64,000 nt of DNA from Macrosoma leucophasiata (taxonomy: Eukaryota; Arthropoda; Insecta; Lepidoptera; Hedylidae), in contig JAWQUS010000022.1 of assembly GCA_036365455.1 (NCBI GenBank), positions 5,518,001 through 5,582,000 of the forward strand, written 5' to 3'. Position numbers and translations under genes: made by a program. Each line of letters opens with the position of its first letter. Within the stretch, counting starts at the first letter, position 1. Below the pieces are notes generated by a model, which was not told the origin of the DNA, made no database searches, and saw nothing but the letters and a program-made list of their open reading frames with translations. Shown in pieces: positions 20,226 through 30,879 of the stretch.

Positions 20226-20830
20226 ATATAAATGAGACAGAGAGCGGTCTGGAGTTCAGAGTTCTGCGTTCTTAAGAATTTACCGAGTCTATACAACAAC
20301 GCACATAGCGGACAGTCAGACCGCGGCGAACAAAGCGTAGAGAAAATAAAATAAATAAAAGCACCTAGAAATTACGGAGCCATCTAATACCTTTAAACGA
20401 GCAATTCTTGTATGTATATATAGAATCGAGATCTCGGAAACGGCTAAAACGATTTTCTTGAAACTTACAGATTAGGGGTTTTTCGGGTCAAGAAATCGAT
20501 TTATTTAGGTTCCAGGTCCAAGAAAAGCTCGGTTCCAAGTTAATAATACATTTTCATCATAACCGACGACTAACGCCATCTATTGATGAATAGAATCGCT
20601 ACGGAGCGAAGCTCGGTCAACCAGGTACTATTTATGTATGCGAGCTAGTAACTAGAGACCACAATACCACTAGAACAGTTAAATTATCTAAAAACAATAT
20701 ACATCCAAGTCATCAAGTTACTGTTACGATAACGTCCTATATCAGCAAAAGTGGGTTACCCATTAGGAAACTAGGGTAGCCATGTTTAGAATGCTTTTTG
20801 GGAAAGTGTTTTTTTATATATATATATATA
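20226..20830. other. No gene recognised
   Basis: AT-rich spacer with GAATCGAGATCTCGGAAACG, which resembles the family of TE tails that target AT runs. Nothing firm. Confidence 0.4.
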
Positions 20831-20837
20831 TTTTTTT

Positions 20838-21117
20838 TTTTAATAAAAGTGGCAAACAAGCTTGCAGTTCACATTCATGTTAAGTGAAGACTGCAGCCTA
20901 TATACACCCACACAATGACCAGAGGTCAAAATGCAGATGCGCTGCCACTCCTGAGGCATTAGGTTTTATGCCTCTGTGCCGGAAATTACAGGGCCGTACA
21001 TCACCACCTGACCGAAACACGATAGTGCTGAACACTACCATTTAGCGGCAAGTATATTAGGTAATGCGGTGGTGCCTACACCCGCGAGCTCCGTCACTGG
21101 AGCTCTACCACCAGTAA
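20838..21117 (-). repeat. Fam-A copy, full length
   Basis: Complete minus-strand copy preceded by an (AT)n-T run at 20815-20838. Confidence 0.85.
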
Positions 21118-21154
21118 AAGATTGATTTTATATAAATATATCTAATTGAGTTCG

Positions 21155-21368
21155 ATCATCGAACTCGAGAGGAGGTGGGTGGGTTAGTGGCCAACCGCTG
21201 TCGGATGTTTTAAAACCGCCCGGCCTTCCTTTCATAAGGCCTCCGACAAGGTTGACAAGATTGGTTAATGTGTTTGTACCCAGAATCAGAATCAGAATCA
21301 GAAACTCACTTATTCATTTAGGGTGACAGGCACATCTTATGTCACGTCAAAAACAAACAAAATAAATG
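21155..21368 (-). repeat. Fam-D and Fam-H fragments side by side
   Basis: 21155-21265 is the middle of Fam-D (complement of TTGTCGGAGGCCTTATG). 21283-21368 is the last 85 bp of Fam-H including its (GATTCT)n tail. The same order, Fam-H tail then Fam-D, occurs at 58145-58790. Confidence 0.7.
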
Positions 21369-21369
21369 T

Positions 21370-21660
21370 TTTTTTATATTATTTTGCATTAACACATGCT
21401 TGTGTTAATGCTTATTATATCGGTTGCCTAACTAGCATAGTTGGTAATAGATGGCGCTACTGCTACCATAAAGCAATGCAATAGATGTGAAGGAAAGATT
21501 TGACAAATCGGGCAGGGCTTCAGTAGCTCAATTGGAAGAGCGGCTGGACTAGATTCCCAGTAGGTCGCGAGTTCGAGTCTCGCCTGAAGTCAAACTTTTC
21601 TTTCCATTTTTCTTTAAAAATAAAATATATTTCACAAGCATGTGTTAATGCGAAATAATA
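21370..21660 (+). repeat. Fam-C element, long form
   Basis: Includes both AT-rich inverted flanks (TTTGCATTAACACATGCTTG and GCATGTGTTAATGCGAAATA) around the tRNA-like core. A Helitron-like end, GGGCAACAGCTAGT, follows at 21767-21780 and abuts the I-clade LINE. Confidence 0.8.
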
Positions 21661-21961
21661 TATACTTAAAGGCTTTGGATAACAATTGGAACTTGGTTAG
21701 GACATTTCAGCGGGATCGTAAAATTTGAATTATTTATAAAACGAAATCCACGTGGGCGAAGCCGCGGGCAACAGCTAGTATTATAATATATTTTTTTTTT
21801 TTTTTTTTTTTCTATTTATTTATGGAGGGTTTTTTCTTTATAGAAAACGTCACCCTCGATTTTACGCAAAATACAATTCATACATGATTACACAATTTTC
21901 CTTAACCTAGGACTAAATAATCTACGACTAAATAACAAATTTAACTTAAATAAACAAAATT

Positions 21962-24900
21962 TTAATTCCTTAATCTTATAGCTGTACTTATCATAATAAA
22001 CAGCTTTTTCGCCTCCTGTGAAAGTGGAGAAGACAAAATGCCATTACAAAATCCTAAATTACTTCCACGATTGGCGAACAAAATACTTCGATGCGCCTCT
22101 ATACGCACACACTCCTCCAAAATATGATATACATCCTCCAGTTTTCCACATACTACACAATTTGGAGAATTTGTTTTACGCATCATAAAGCCAAAATTAT
22201 TTAGGGGCATATGTCCGGAACGTACTCTCAAAGCTGTAACAACATTTTGTCTTCTCCACCTCTCAGACTCAAACCAAAGATAACCAAAAGGTCTTGGCTG
22301 AATGGTTCTATACCAAATACCTTTGGTCAAAGAACGTTTGTCAAAATATTCACTCCACATATCGAAACAGTAATTTCTGAGGTCGCCCAAATGGTCTGTG
22401 TACCAAGGAAGACAGTGAAAGGGGTCACCTTCAGATATGGCTTTCCTGGCTAAAAGATCCACTTCTTCATTACCAGCCAATCCTATATGTGAAGGGATCC
22501 ATTGCATAACTACTTTTTTATTTGAAAATATCAGTTTTTGTAACATTTTTATAATCGTATATGCTACTGGAAGTCCTCTGTAACCATTTGTACATTTAAT
22601 TAGATGGAGAAGAGCACTCTTCGAATCGGTGTAAATAACAAATTTATTAAAATCAATAGACTCTATATATGATAAAGCTTCTGCGATTGCTAAGAGTTCA
22701 ATATGCATAATCGTAATGTGAGAAGTAATTTGGAGTTGATAATGTGTACCTGCTTGAACATCTAAGAAAGCTGCTCCTCCATGAAATTTTTCTTTAGAAC
22801 CATCTGTGTAAATCTCATAGAAATCAGGGTACTTCTGACACAGTTCTTGGCAACAAAGATTTTTTAAATGGTGGCTATCATAATTTCGTTTAGGTCTATC
22901 AACATCCCCTACAGTATAAAATATAACATTAGACAAATCAATATTATTCATCCATGTGTTTAAGGTAAACATTTCCGGATGACTACTAACATACAATTCT
23001 TTATTTTTTAGATATTCATGGATCAGGACTAGTAACGGTTTCTTTTTAAGTCTCCAATAAATATTATTGCTCAGATCCGACAGTTTCTCAATTAAATGGC
23101 ACATTATATTATTACTATGTGATTTTGATCTCAACCAAAATTTTCCTGCTAAATATCGTCTGCGAATAAACAATGGGCATATATTAAGTTCTGACTCCAT
23201 TACATGTATGGGAGTACTCTTCACGAAACCACCTATCAGACGTAAGCATACATTTTGAATCTTATCCAGTTTGGATATATTACTATTGCAACCATTGTCG
23301 TATAGAAAGCTGGCGTAATCAATTCTACTACGTATGAGTGCAATATATAAATGTCTCAAATGTACTGGATGTACACCCCAACCTGGACCGACCAAAACTT
23401 TAAATATGTTAATTAATTTCAATAGTTTTTGACAAATTTCGTTTATGTGTTTTCTCCACCTAAGATTTCTGTCAAACCATAAACCCAAGTATTTGAAATT
23501 ATCTACGATCTCTAGCTGAATACCGTTCATTCGGACATCAATAGTTTCTCTTCTATAACCACGTTTAAAAATACATATTTTAGACTTATCTGCTGAAATT
23601 TCCAATCCTATATTCGATAACATTTTGCCAACCGTAACCAAAGCTCTTTGCATATTACTCTGACCCTCGGAAGTTGAAGTACAATGTTTATATATAACAA
23701 AATCGTCTGCATACTGTGAGACGTGTGCAATTTTTTCGATTGTTTTGCAAATGTCCATCGTCACTATATTAAATAACAATGGAGATAATGGATCCCCTTG
23801 AGCCAGGCCACGTCCTGTCGATCGAGTAATAATTCCATGTTTTACTTCAATTTTTAAAAACCTTTCGTGCAAAAAGTTAAATAAATATTTGCAATATTTT
23901 GATCCCACATTTAATTTATCTAATTGAAAAAGTAGTGCAACATTATCGACATTGTTGTAGGCATTGTTTATATCCAAAAAACATGCAATAGTAGACAATC
24001 TCTCAGTTAATCCTATTTGAATTTTGGAAGTAAGATTACTAAGACAATCTAGACTTGACTTATTTTTTCTAAAACCTACAGTGTTTATAGAAAAGAGACT
24101 ACTATTTTCTAAATACCACTCTAGTCTTCTACATAAAACATAATGAAAGATTTTACATAAACAGGATATAAGGGAAATCGGGCGAAGAGAGTTTACATCA
24201 CTAAGATCTCTTCCGGGTTTAGGTATTGGTACTATCCATATATTTCGCCACTGACTCGGAACAAAACCATCATCAAAAAACCTATTATATAGAGAAAGAA
24301 GAGCTAATTTACCTGATTTGTCTAAATTTTTAATCATAGAATATGAAATATCATCATATCCAGGAGATGTATCCTTCGATTTGATACATGTCTCTAGCTC
24401 CTGCATTGAGATAGTACATTCTAAATCTGGATTAGAATTCTGAAATATAGGACAAGAAGGGATCACAAAGTCTGGTGTCAGAGAATAGAGCAATTTTTCT
24501 GCGGTATCAGAGTCTACATAGCGTCTGCTCACATTATATCCCTTTAACCATGCCATTTTAAGCCACATCTCAGTACTACTAGTAGATTCATCAACTGAGG
24601 ACCAACTATGTTGCCAGTTGGTACTTTTAGCATGCCGTATAATACTTTGAGCCGTACTTATATTATTTTTAAGTTTCATTAAATTTTGAGGGATCGGATT
24701 ATGTCTGAGTTCAGCCAAAGCAAGTCTACGACGGGCAACTGCATGCGATAATTCTTGAGACCAATAAGGTTTTGGAGTGAATTTGGATAACGGTTTCTGA
24801 CTATATTTAATATTAGGGATGTGTTTATTAGCTAATTCGGTAAGTTTATCAATAAATAGGTTATATCCTTCTTGTAGATCATTAGGTACAACAAAATCTT

Positions 24901-25261
24901 TAAAACAACTAACTGAATCCTTTCTATATGTCTCCCAGTCGGCCTTACGAAAGTTTTTTTTAACTTTACAAGGATTAACGGGCAATTCTAAACCAGCTGA
25001 CAATTTTATGATTAAATGATCGCTTCCAAGAGTTTCATTTAAAACCGACCATTGAAACTGCAGTGCGATATCAACAGAGGCTAAAGAAATGTCCGGTGAA
25101 GATTGCTGGAATGCATCGTTCACTAATCGCATCCTCGTAGTTTGACCATCATTAAGACTTATAAAGTTACTATCTACTAAAGAATTGAAAATAAGCGATC
25201 CTCTCGAATCTGTCTTGTACGACCAACAGGAGTGGTGAGCATTGAAATCTCCTAACCTCAA
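21962..25261 (-). CDS. I-clade LINE ORF2, 3' part: endonuclease end, reverse transcriptase, RNase H
   Basis: Encodes the enzyme that nicks chromosomal DNA and copies the element RNA into it. Starts inside the endonuclease domain at GDFNAHH (residues 4-10). The reverse transcriptase spans roughly 290-600, with GLAQGDPLSPLLFN and the catalytic SQYADDFVIYK near residue 518. RNase H spans about 815-945, with IYTDGSKE, the IELLAIAEAL glutamate, IYTDSKSAL and IPSHIGLAGNEEVD. A Cys-His motif CVVCGKLEDVYHILEEC lies near 1055. RNase H together with an apurinic-type endonuclease is typical of the I group. 1099 codons remain open; the natural start is upstream, across the insertion. The first codon here (TTG) is not a real start. 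Confidence 0.93.
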   Translation of the reverse strand: MRLGDFNAHHSCWSYKTDSRGSLIFNSLVDSNFISLNDGQTTRMRLVNDAFQQSSPDISLASVDIALQFQWSVLNETLGSDHLIIKLSAGLELPVNPCKVKKNFRKADWETYRKDSVSCFKDFVVPNDLQEGYNLFIDKLTELANKHIPNIKYSQKPLSKFTPKPYWSQELSHAVARRRLALAELRHNPIPQNLMKLKNNISTAQSIIRHAKSTNWQHSWSSVDESTSSTEMWLKMAWLKGYNVSRRYVDSDTAEKLLYSLTPDFVIPSCPIFQNSNPDLECTISMQELETCIKSKDTSPGYDDISYSMIKNLDKSGKLALLSLYNRFFDDGFVPSQWRNIWIVPIPKPGRDLSDVNSLRPISLISCLCKIFHYVLCRRLEWYLENSSLFSINTVGFRKNKSSLDCLSNLTSKIQIGLTERLSTIACFLDINNAYNNVDNVALLFQLDKLNVGSKYCKYLFNFLHERFLKIEVKHGIITRSTGRGLAQGDPLSPLLFNIVTMDICKTIEKIAHVSQYADDFVIYKHCTSTSEGQSNMQRALVTVGKMLSNIGLEISADKSKICIFKRGYRRETIDVRMNGIQLEIVDNFKYLGLWFDRNLRWRKHINEICQKLLKLINIFKVLVGPGWGVHPVHLRHLYIALIRSRIDYASFLYDNGCNSNISKLDKIQNVCLRLIGGFVKSTPIHVMESELNICPLFIRRRYLAGKFWLRSKSHSNNIMCHLIEKLSDLSNNIYWRLKKKPLLVLIHEYLKNKELYVSSHPEMFTLNTWMNNIDLSNVIFYTVGDVDRPKRNYDSHHLKNLCCQELCQKYPDFYEIYTDGSKEKFHGGAAFLDVQAGTHYQLQITSHITIMHIELLAIAEALSYIESIDFNKFVIYTDSKSALLHLIKCTNGYRGLPVAYTIIKMLQKLIFSNKKVVMQWIPSHIGLAGNEEVDLLARKAISEGDPFHCLPWYTDHLGDLRNYCFDMWSEYFDKRSLTKGIWYRTIQPRPFGYLWFESERWRRQNVVTALRVRSGHMPLNNFGFMMRKTNSPNCVVCGKLEDVYHILEECVRIEAHRSILFANRGSNLGFCNGILSSPLSQEAKKLFIMISTAIRLRN

Positions 25262-25265
25262 AGTC

Positions 25266-26519
25266 TTGGTCGTTGGTTTCTATCATATTTCCTCACAATT
25301 AATACTACTAAAACTAACTTTGTTATATTTGCACCAAAAAATAAACGAATAAATGATACCATTCAATTAAAGATTAATGACGAAATACTAAAGGGAAAAA
25401 CACATGAAAAGTATCTTGGTCTCGTTTTGGATTGCCAACTTAGCTGGAAAAAACACATAGAAACTATTAAAACCAGACTAACATCATTATCCGGTATAGT
25501 TCGTAGTATAGCAAAATGTTTACCTCTAAAAGTCAAGCACCTCATTTATAATTCTTTAATTAAACCACACATAGACTATTTAATAGAAATTTGGGGTACA
25601 GCAGCCAAATCTAATTTAGAAATAATACAAATAGCACAAAATAAATTAATAAAATCTCTATTTCATTATAATTTCCGCACAGCATCTAAAAAAATCTATG
25701 AGGATACTAAAATAATGAACATCAAACAAACATACACTTATTACACCAGTATATTAATATACAAAATTCTCAACAACCAGATTCATACGTCATTATCATT
25801 CCGTAAAAAAGACCGCACACAAAAAATAAAATTAAGAAATTCCAATCACTTAGTATCGCGTCCTCCGAGAACCTTGAACTATGGTATCAAAAATATTGAG
25901 TTTGAAGGTGTAAAAATATATAACAAATTGCCAACAGAGATAAAAGAGGCAAAATCACTTTACAGTTTCAAAAGACAACTTAAAAAGTATGTTTTAGACG
26001 CAATATGAAAATAATAACTAAAATATATTTGTTTAATTAGTTGTGAAATATAGGTATAAAATAATACTGTAGGCACAATAATTAATAAAATTAAATAAAT
26101 AAATCAGCATGTCAGTTAATATTAAATGGTCAACATTATACGCTTAAATACTTTAAGTTGGTATAATATATTAACTGCTAAAAACTTTATAAGTATATAT
26201 ATATATATTCTTATAATTAATCCAAATTAACTTAAAATCCCAACACATCTGCAAATTTTCCACTAAATGTAAATAGACATATCTAGTATTAAACTACGCT
26301 CAGCGCACTTTATATCTGTGGTTGCTCGATCAAGTACGCAAAACTGTCGACAATTGTTATTGTATTATTTTAAAAGTACCCGAAATCAAAATAATATTTG
26401 TTTGTAACCGATAGAAATGTTAATAATTGTATACTCATCATGTTTTTTGTTTTACATGTTAGAAGTTTTTTCTCAGTAAGTGAATTGATGTAATTCTTTT
26501 GAGAAAATAAAAGTTCTTA
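25266..26519 (+). mobile_element. 5'-truncated LINE nested in the I element
   Basis: Opposite orientation to its host. Begins mid reverse transcriptase (reading WFLSYFLTINTTKTNFVIF) and codes to a stop at 26006-26008. Motifs: YLGLVLDCQLSWKKHI, then IYNSLIKPHIDYLIEIWG, then YNKLPTEIKEAKSLYSFK. These are C-terminal features of Jockey/CR1-group LINEs. A ~500-bp AT-rich 3' region follows. AACCTCAAAGTC (25254-25265) and AACCACAAAGAC (26520-26531) may be its worn target duplication. The whole 1.25 kb is treated as one insertion by inference. Confidence 0.75.
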
Positions 26520-26913
26520 AACCACAAAGACTAAAAATATAGTCCCACTCATATTGCGAAATATTTACTCGCGGAGGGCAATAAAGTGACATTATACTTT
26601 CTAATGGAGGACAGTTATCTAACTTAACAATTATAATTTCGATTCCATTGTCTATTCGGACAGGTTTATTGTAAGATTTAATAGATTTGTGAACCAATAT
26701 TGCCACTCCTCCGTAGGAATCCTGTCTATCCTGACGGTAAACATTATAACCACTAACCTTGAGCTCACTATCCGGTTCTAGCCACGTTTCACTTAAAGCC
26801 GCAATATGAATATTATCTCTATTTAATAATTCTGTAAAGGATGTCAATTTAGACCTAATACTCTGGGAGTTCCACTGGATGATATTTACTCTGTTTTGTA
26901 TTTGATTAGCCAT
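26520..26913 (-). CDS. I-clade LINE ORF2, 5' part: endonuclease N-terminus
   Basis: Start ATG at 26911-26913 overlaps the ORF1 stop (ATGGCTAA), so ORF2 probably starts by re-initiation. It encodes the apurinic-type endonuclease front: NIIQWNSQSIRSK, then the catalytic-glutamate block ALSETWL, then DRQDSYGGVAILV. It reads to about EWDYIFSLCG before running into the inserted LINE; the frame stops at 26473. The missing partner GDFNAHH lies at 25.2 kb, so the protein is broken in two. Confidence 0.9.
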
Positions 26914-28351
26914 TTTTAGAATGAAATAATAAGTCTATCAGTAGTTTAACAACTGGCCATTTTGAAAAGTGCTCTACTGCAAATATAACTAACCACTCTA
27001 CACATATTTTAAAAGCTCTGCACATTTTAGACATAAAACTGATATTTTTCAGGAATAATATCTCCTTCAAACGCACTAATAATTCATTAAACGATGCCTC
27101 TTTTTCATTATTTAGCTCATCTGTCGATTCTGCTTCCTCCGCCCGATTTTCAGGTTCATAATTAAAGTACTCTAAATATCTCAAATCGTTCTTTTCTTCT
27201 CTTTTCTTCTTTTTGTGATGCTTAGGGTTAGGGGAACGAATAGGTGTAGTTGGTAATTTTAATACATCTGCGAACGACGGCTGTTTTTGAGATGAGCTAC
27301 TTGATTCGTGAGACAGCTTTTGAGCCTCGCTATTTATCACATTTTTGACATTTTCATGAATTATATCCTCCGTCGGTTCAGGGGTAGCAGGTGACACGTA
27401 AAGAGTCAATGCCTTTCGGTATGTGCATCCGAACTCGGCCATTAGCTCCCTAATCCTCTTCTCCTTCAAATACGCTGGGCACGTTTTAACTAATGACATA
27501 TGGTTTCCTTTGCAGTTTACACATTTGAATGCAAGTGTTTCGCAATTTTCGTGCATACCTCCACACTTTGGGCATAATATCTTTGTTGAAGGGCACATCT
27601 TGCGAGTATGTCCCAGCCTCCAACACTGTGAACATTGCGACACTTGGTGTACAAAAGGATTTACCTTTATCTTCATACCCCAAATATATATGAAAGCAGG
27701 CACTTCAGCTCCCTTGAAGCACAATCTAACAGACTCACTAAGGCTCCATCCACCTTTATCCTTATCTCTACGGTTTAGCCGTTTAAGAGAAAGTAGCTCA
27801 ATTGAGGCAGGACATGATATATTTTTAATCAGCTCTTCATCCGTCAGATCTACTTCGATATCCTTTATGACGCCATAGCAATAGGAAAGTTCCATTACTT
27901 TCGTCACTTTCCAACCCTTCTCAACAAACAGTTCACATTCAAATACTTTTTTGACGGCGGCATCATTTTCTAACTGGAGCCTAATTTTAAAAGGACTTAT
28001 ATATTTAACTTGGCTAATGTTATCAATTTTGCATTCGACAAATGTGCGAGCCAAAGCGAACTGCTTCGGGAGTCTATCCCTTGAAGAAATGTACACTTGA
28101 AATAAATCACTACTTGTTTCTGTACTCGTAAGTAACCGTGTCTTCTTCCCCTTTCTAGCTCTGGTTTCAATCCATTCTTCTTCTATCTCACCAGTTTCAC
28201 TGGGATCACTTCCTTCACGCAATCTTTTGGACGCCCTTACTTCGCGATAAATTTGCTCCATTTCTATCTGGTTGTCGCTTGATGCAATTCCTTCATTATG
28301 ATAGACCTCCGCCGTCTCAATCCCGCTCAATTCAATATTATTATCAGACAT
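26906..28351 (-). CDS. I-clade LINE ORF1, gag-like RNA-binding protein
   Basis: 481 codons, intact. The N-terminal half is acidic and low in known domains, and includes a basic ARKGKKTR stretch. Residues about 230-300 hold clustered zinc knuckles: CSQCWRLGHTRKMC, CPKCGGMHENC and CVNCKGNHMSLVKTC, as in I-element ORF1 proteins that coat the element RNA. The C-terminal third has a Ser-rich stretch and a lysine cluster (HHKKKKREEK). It precedes ORF2 with an 8-bp overlap. ATG at 28349-28351 is the first in frame after the leader. Confidence 0.9.
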   Translation of the reverse strand: MSDNNIELSGIETAEVYHNEGIASSDNQIEMEQIYREVRASKRLREGSDPSETGEIEEEWIETRARKGKKTRLLTSTETSSDLFQVYISSRDRLPKQFALARTFVECKIDNISQVKYISPFKIRLQLENDAAVKKVFECELFVEKGWKVTKVMELSYCYGVIKDIEVDLTDEELIKNISCPASIELLSLKRLNRRDKDKGGWSLSESVRLCFKGAEVPAFIYIWGMKIKVNPFVHQVSQCSQCWRLGHTRKMCPSTKILCPKCGGMHENCETLAFKCVNCKGNHMSLVKTCPAYLKEKRIRELMAEFGCTYRKALTLYVSPATPEPTEDIIHENVKNVINSEAQKLSHESSSSSQKQPSFADVLKLPTTPIRSPNPKHHKKKKREEKNDLRYLEYFNYEPENRAEEAESTDELNNEKEASFNELLVRLKEILFLKNISFMSKMCRAFKICVEWLVIFAVEHFSKWPVVKLLIDLLFHSKNG

Positions 28352-28557
28352 AATAATATATGCAATACCGCGTCACTATTGCTTGCCTACTCGGCCGCCC
28401 GGCTAGCCGCCCGCCTTGCCAAACAGGTTTGACCGGTGCAACATGCACCGGCCGCACAACAAACGCGTGATTTGTTGTTTCGAATAAAAAAAACACACAG
28501 TACACACGGAAATAATACTAGTCGCGAGCTTCTCGCACGAGTGCCGCAACGAGACTG
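28352..28557 (-). promoter_or_regulatory. I element leader with internal initiator-like start
   Basis: The element's first bases read TCAGTC across the junction, which fits the arthropod initiator (TCAGTY) that lets I-type LINEs carry a downstream promoter. The leader is GC-rich and about 205 bp long. Promoter activity is inferred. Confidence 0.6.
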
Positions 28558-28590
28558 ATTATAATATATGAAATACTCGTACCGCATTAA

Positions 28591-28899
28591 AGCGCAATAC
28601 ACACTGAGCCCGCCGGGCCGCCGACCTATGTTGGCAACTTTTTGTCGGTGGATTACTTGGCGCCTTTTTTCATTGCAAGTCGGAAAAGTTTGTTGGCGGC
28701 ATGTCGGCGGCTTGAAATTGAGAACTTATTTGTCACTACAGCTCGAGTGTCGTCGGGCATCTGAGCGTACGTCCGCAAGCCGCCAACATGTCGACGGGCA
28801 ACAAGCGCGGACGCAGGTTGCCGACATAATTATTTTTATATGCCGCCGGATTGGGTCGGCGGACTATGTCGGCCCCGCGGGTTCAGTGTGTATTGCGCT
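28591..28899. mobile_element. 309-bp GC-rich MITE with TAA target duplication
   Basis: Terminal inverted repeats AGCGCAATACACACTGA (outer 17 bp perfect), with similarity continuing inwards. TAA at 28588-28590 and 28900-28902 suggests PIF/Harbinger. No coding capacity. It lies 22 bp outside the I element. Confidence 0.85.
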
Positions 28900-28993
28900 T
28901 AAAATAGGTATGTAACTTGATTGTTTGTCCCTCTCGACTCACAGGACACCTTATCGTATTCAACTCAACCTGTAGAAGCCTTTTTATGAAAGA

Positions 28994-29206
28994 CTAGCGG
29001 CCCGCCCCGGCTTCGCGTGGTTGTAATGTTACCTACCCTTTCTTATTCATCTTAGCGTGATGTTATATAGCCTAAGGTCTTCCTCGATAAATGGGCTATC
29101 TAATACTATAAGAATTTTTCAAATCGGATAAGTAGTTTCTGAGATAAGCGCGTTCAAACAAACAAACTCTTCAGCTTTATAATATTAGTATAGAAGTATA
29201 GATAGT
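28994..29206 (-). mobile_element. Fam-E Helitron-like
   Basis: Minus-strand copy: GACTAGCGGCCCGCCCCGGC is the complement of the 3' end; TTATAATATTAGTATAGA is the complement of the TC start. 29210-29620 holds nothing firm beyond a short GC repeat near 29310-29390. Confidence 0.65.
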
Positions 29207-29621
29207 ATAGATTTATTTCATTTTGAATAGGCACCAATTGGGCTAGTCTCTTATTGTATTAATGAGTAACAAATACATCCAAAATCTATATATACCTACT
29301 CGTATTATAAAAAAAGTCCCTGCCGCGTCTGTCTGTTCGCGATAAACTTAAAAACCACCATAGACGCGGCGGGGGACTGTGTTTTATAATAAGTATAGAT
29401 GAGCACTAATTAAGTATGAAAAAACAATCCCCACTAAAAACATAAAGTATGGTCACCCAGGTAAGTCCACATGGAACAATATTGACGTGTTCAAAATAGC
29501 CTTAATTTAAATATTCCTATGAATATACATAGTCTGCATACGCACATCACGTAGAATTGTATCTACATAATATTATGTACAGTCATGTTTATTATAATAC
29601 TAAAAGTTATTTTTATGAAAC

Positions 29622-29914
29622 TTTTTTTTATGTAATGTAAGTGGCAAACAAGCATGCAGTTCACATTGATGTTAAGTGATGACTGCAGCCTATAGACACC
29701 CACACAAAGATCAAGATCAAAATCAAAATGTAGGTGCGTTACCACTCCTGAGGCCTAAGGAGTTATGCCTCTGTGCCGGAAATTACAGAGCCGTAGATTA
29801 CCACCTGACCGGAACACGACAGTGCTTAATACTACCATTTAGCGGCAAGTATATTAGGTAATGCGGTGGTGCCTACCCCCGTGAGCTCCGTCACTGGAGC
29901 TCTACCAACAGTAA
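29622..29914 (-). repeat. Fam-A copy, full length
   Basis: From TTTTTTTTATGTAATGTAAG to CTCTACCAACAGT. Confidence 0.85.
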
Positions 29915-29930
29915 AACACATTGATGTTAA

Positions 29931-30352
29931 GGCGCGGGCCAACCAAGACGCATGCTGTGCATGAACACGCGGCGCATTTTAGCTGCGTGTATTAATTTGT
30001 TTGACAACGTGGGTCATTGTTTCCATTGGAGTACATGAAGACCCACGAATAATCTATAGCGTGGCGTGGCACGGCGCACGGAAGCTACGCACGTCCCACT
30101 GCAATCCAAGGATAGATAAGCGAGCTGTACATAGTCGTGAGCCATATTCGTGTACTAATGGAAACGTTGACCCACGTTGATAGCGTTGAGCTATGTAACC
30201 GCCTATTCGAGCCAGCCACGCATGTGTCAATGACGACAATTCATGTGTAGCCTCTTCGTGGGTTGCAGTGAACACTACCACATACAATTTCATATAAAGC
30301 GAAGCTTAATACACGTGCGCAGCCTCTCCGTGCGTTGCGGTGGGCCCGCGCC
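29931..30352. mobile_element. 422-bp MITE flanked by TTAA
   Basis: Terminal repeats GGCGCGGGCCAACC and GGTGGGCCCGCGCC; TTAA at 29927-29930 and 30353-30356. TTAA duplication is the rule for piggyBac-type elements, but the termini are not the usual CCC type, so the family is uncertain. Confidence 0.7.
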
Positions 30353-30449
30353 TTAAAGCGAACTGATGAAACAGACAATTTTCTCCACACCACTGGTGCG
30401 ATTGAATTGAAAGCACACACAAGTACCTGAACTATTTTTTAAATGTTAT

Positions 30450-30815
30450 GACGAAGCGCGCATGGCCCCGTGGCTGGTGTTGATCGTAAGCGATCTACTC
30501 GATTAAGCGATACGGACGCGGTTAGGTGTGTGATGGGTGACCGCTAGTGGCAAATTAAAATACGCGTTTCCGTGCTTCGTAGGGCACGTTAAGCCGTCGG
30601 TCCTGATTCCTATCGATAGATAGCAGTCAATTTACCTTATCGGAGGCCTTATGGGCGATTTGAAAACATCCAGACAGCGGGTTGGCCACAATCCCTTATC
30701 TTCACCAACCCGCATTGGAGCAGCGTCGTGCAGTAAGCTCCAGGCCTCCAGGTCAAAAAGGGAGAGACTCGTGTCCAGCAGTGGGACGTATCAAGGGTCG
30801 CCATTATTATATATT
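30450..30815 (+). repeat. Fam-D 5S-derived SINE, full length
   Basis: Best 5S resemblance of the copies: ACGCGGTTAGGTGTGTGATG then GGTGACCGCTAGTGG. The tail ends with CCAGCAGTGGGACGTATC and an (ATT)n run. Confidence 0.82.
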
Positions 30816-30879
30816 ATGAAAATGACAAACATCAATACAGTTCTTACTGATGGCAATAATACTACAGCCAACAAACATC

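Larger units (their letters stand above)
21791..28557 (-). mobile_element. I-clade LINE, near full length, with a nested LINE insertion
   Basis: Transcribed right to left. The 5' end is at 28557 (CAGTCTCGTTGCGGCACTCG), the 3' end an A-tail (T-run at 21791-21812). ATTATAATATA flanks it at 21780-21790 and 28558-28568, an exact 11-bp target duplication. The order is 5' leader, ORF1 (gag-like), ORF2 (endonuclease, reverse transcriptase, RNase H), then a ~150-bp 3' UTR. Without the inserted 1.25 kb the element is about 5.5 kb, matching the I family. ORF2 is split by the insertion, but the reading frames are otherwise open, so the copy is young. It lies outside the two host genes. Confidence 0.93.

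Noticed and set aside
27423..27878. 151-codon plus-strand frame in the I element
   Set aside because: Antisense shadow of ORF1, which has zinc knuckles and a consistent start.
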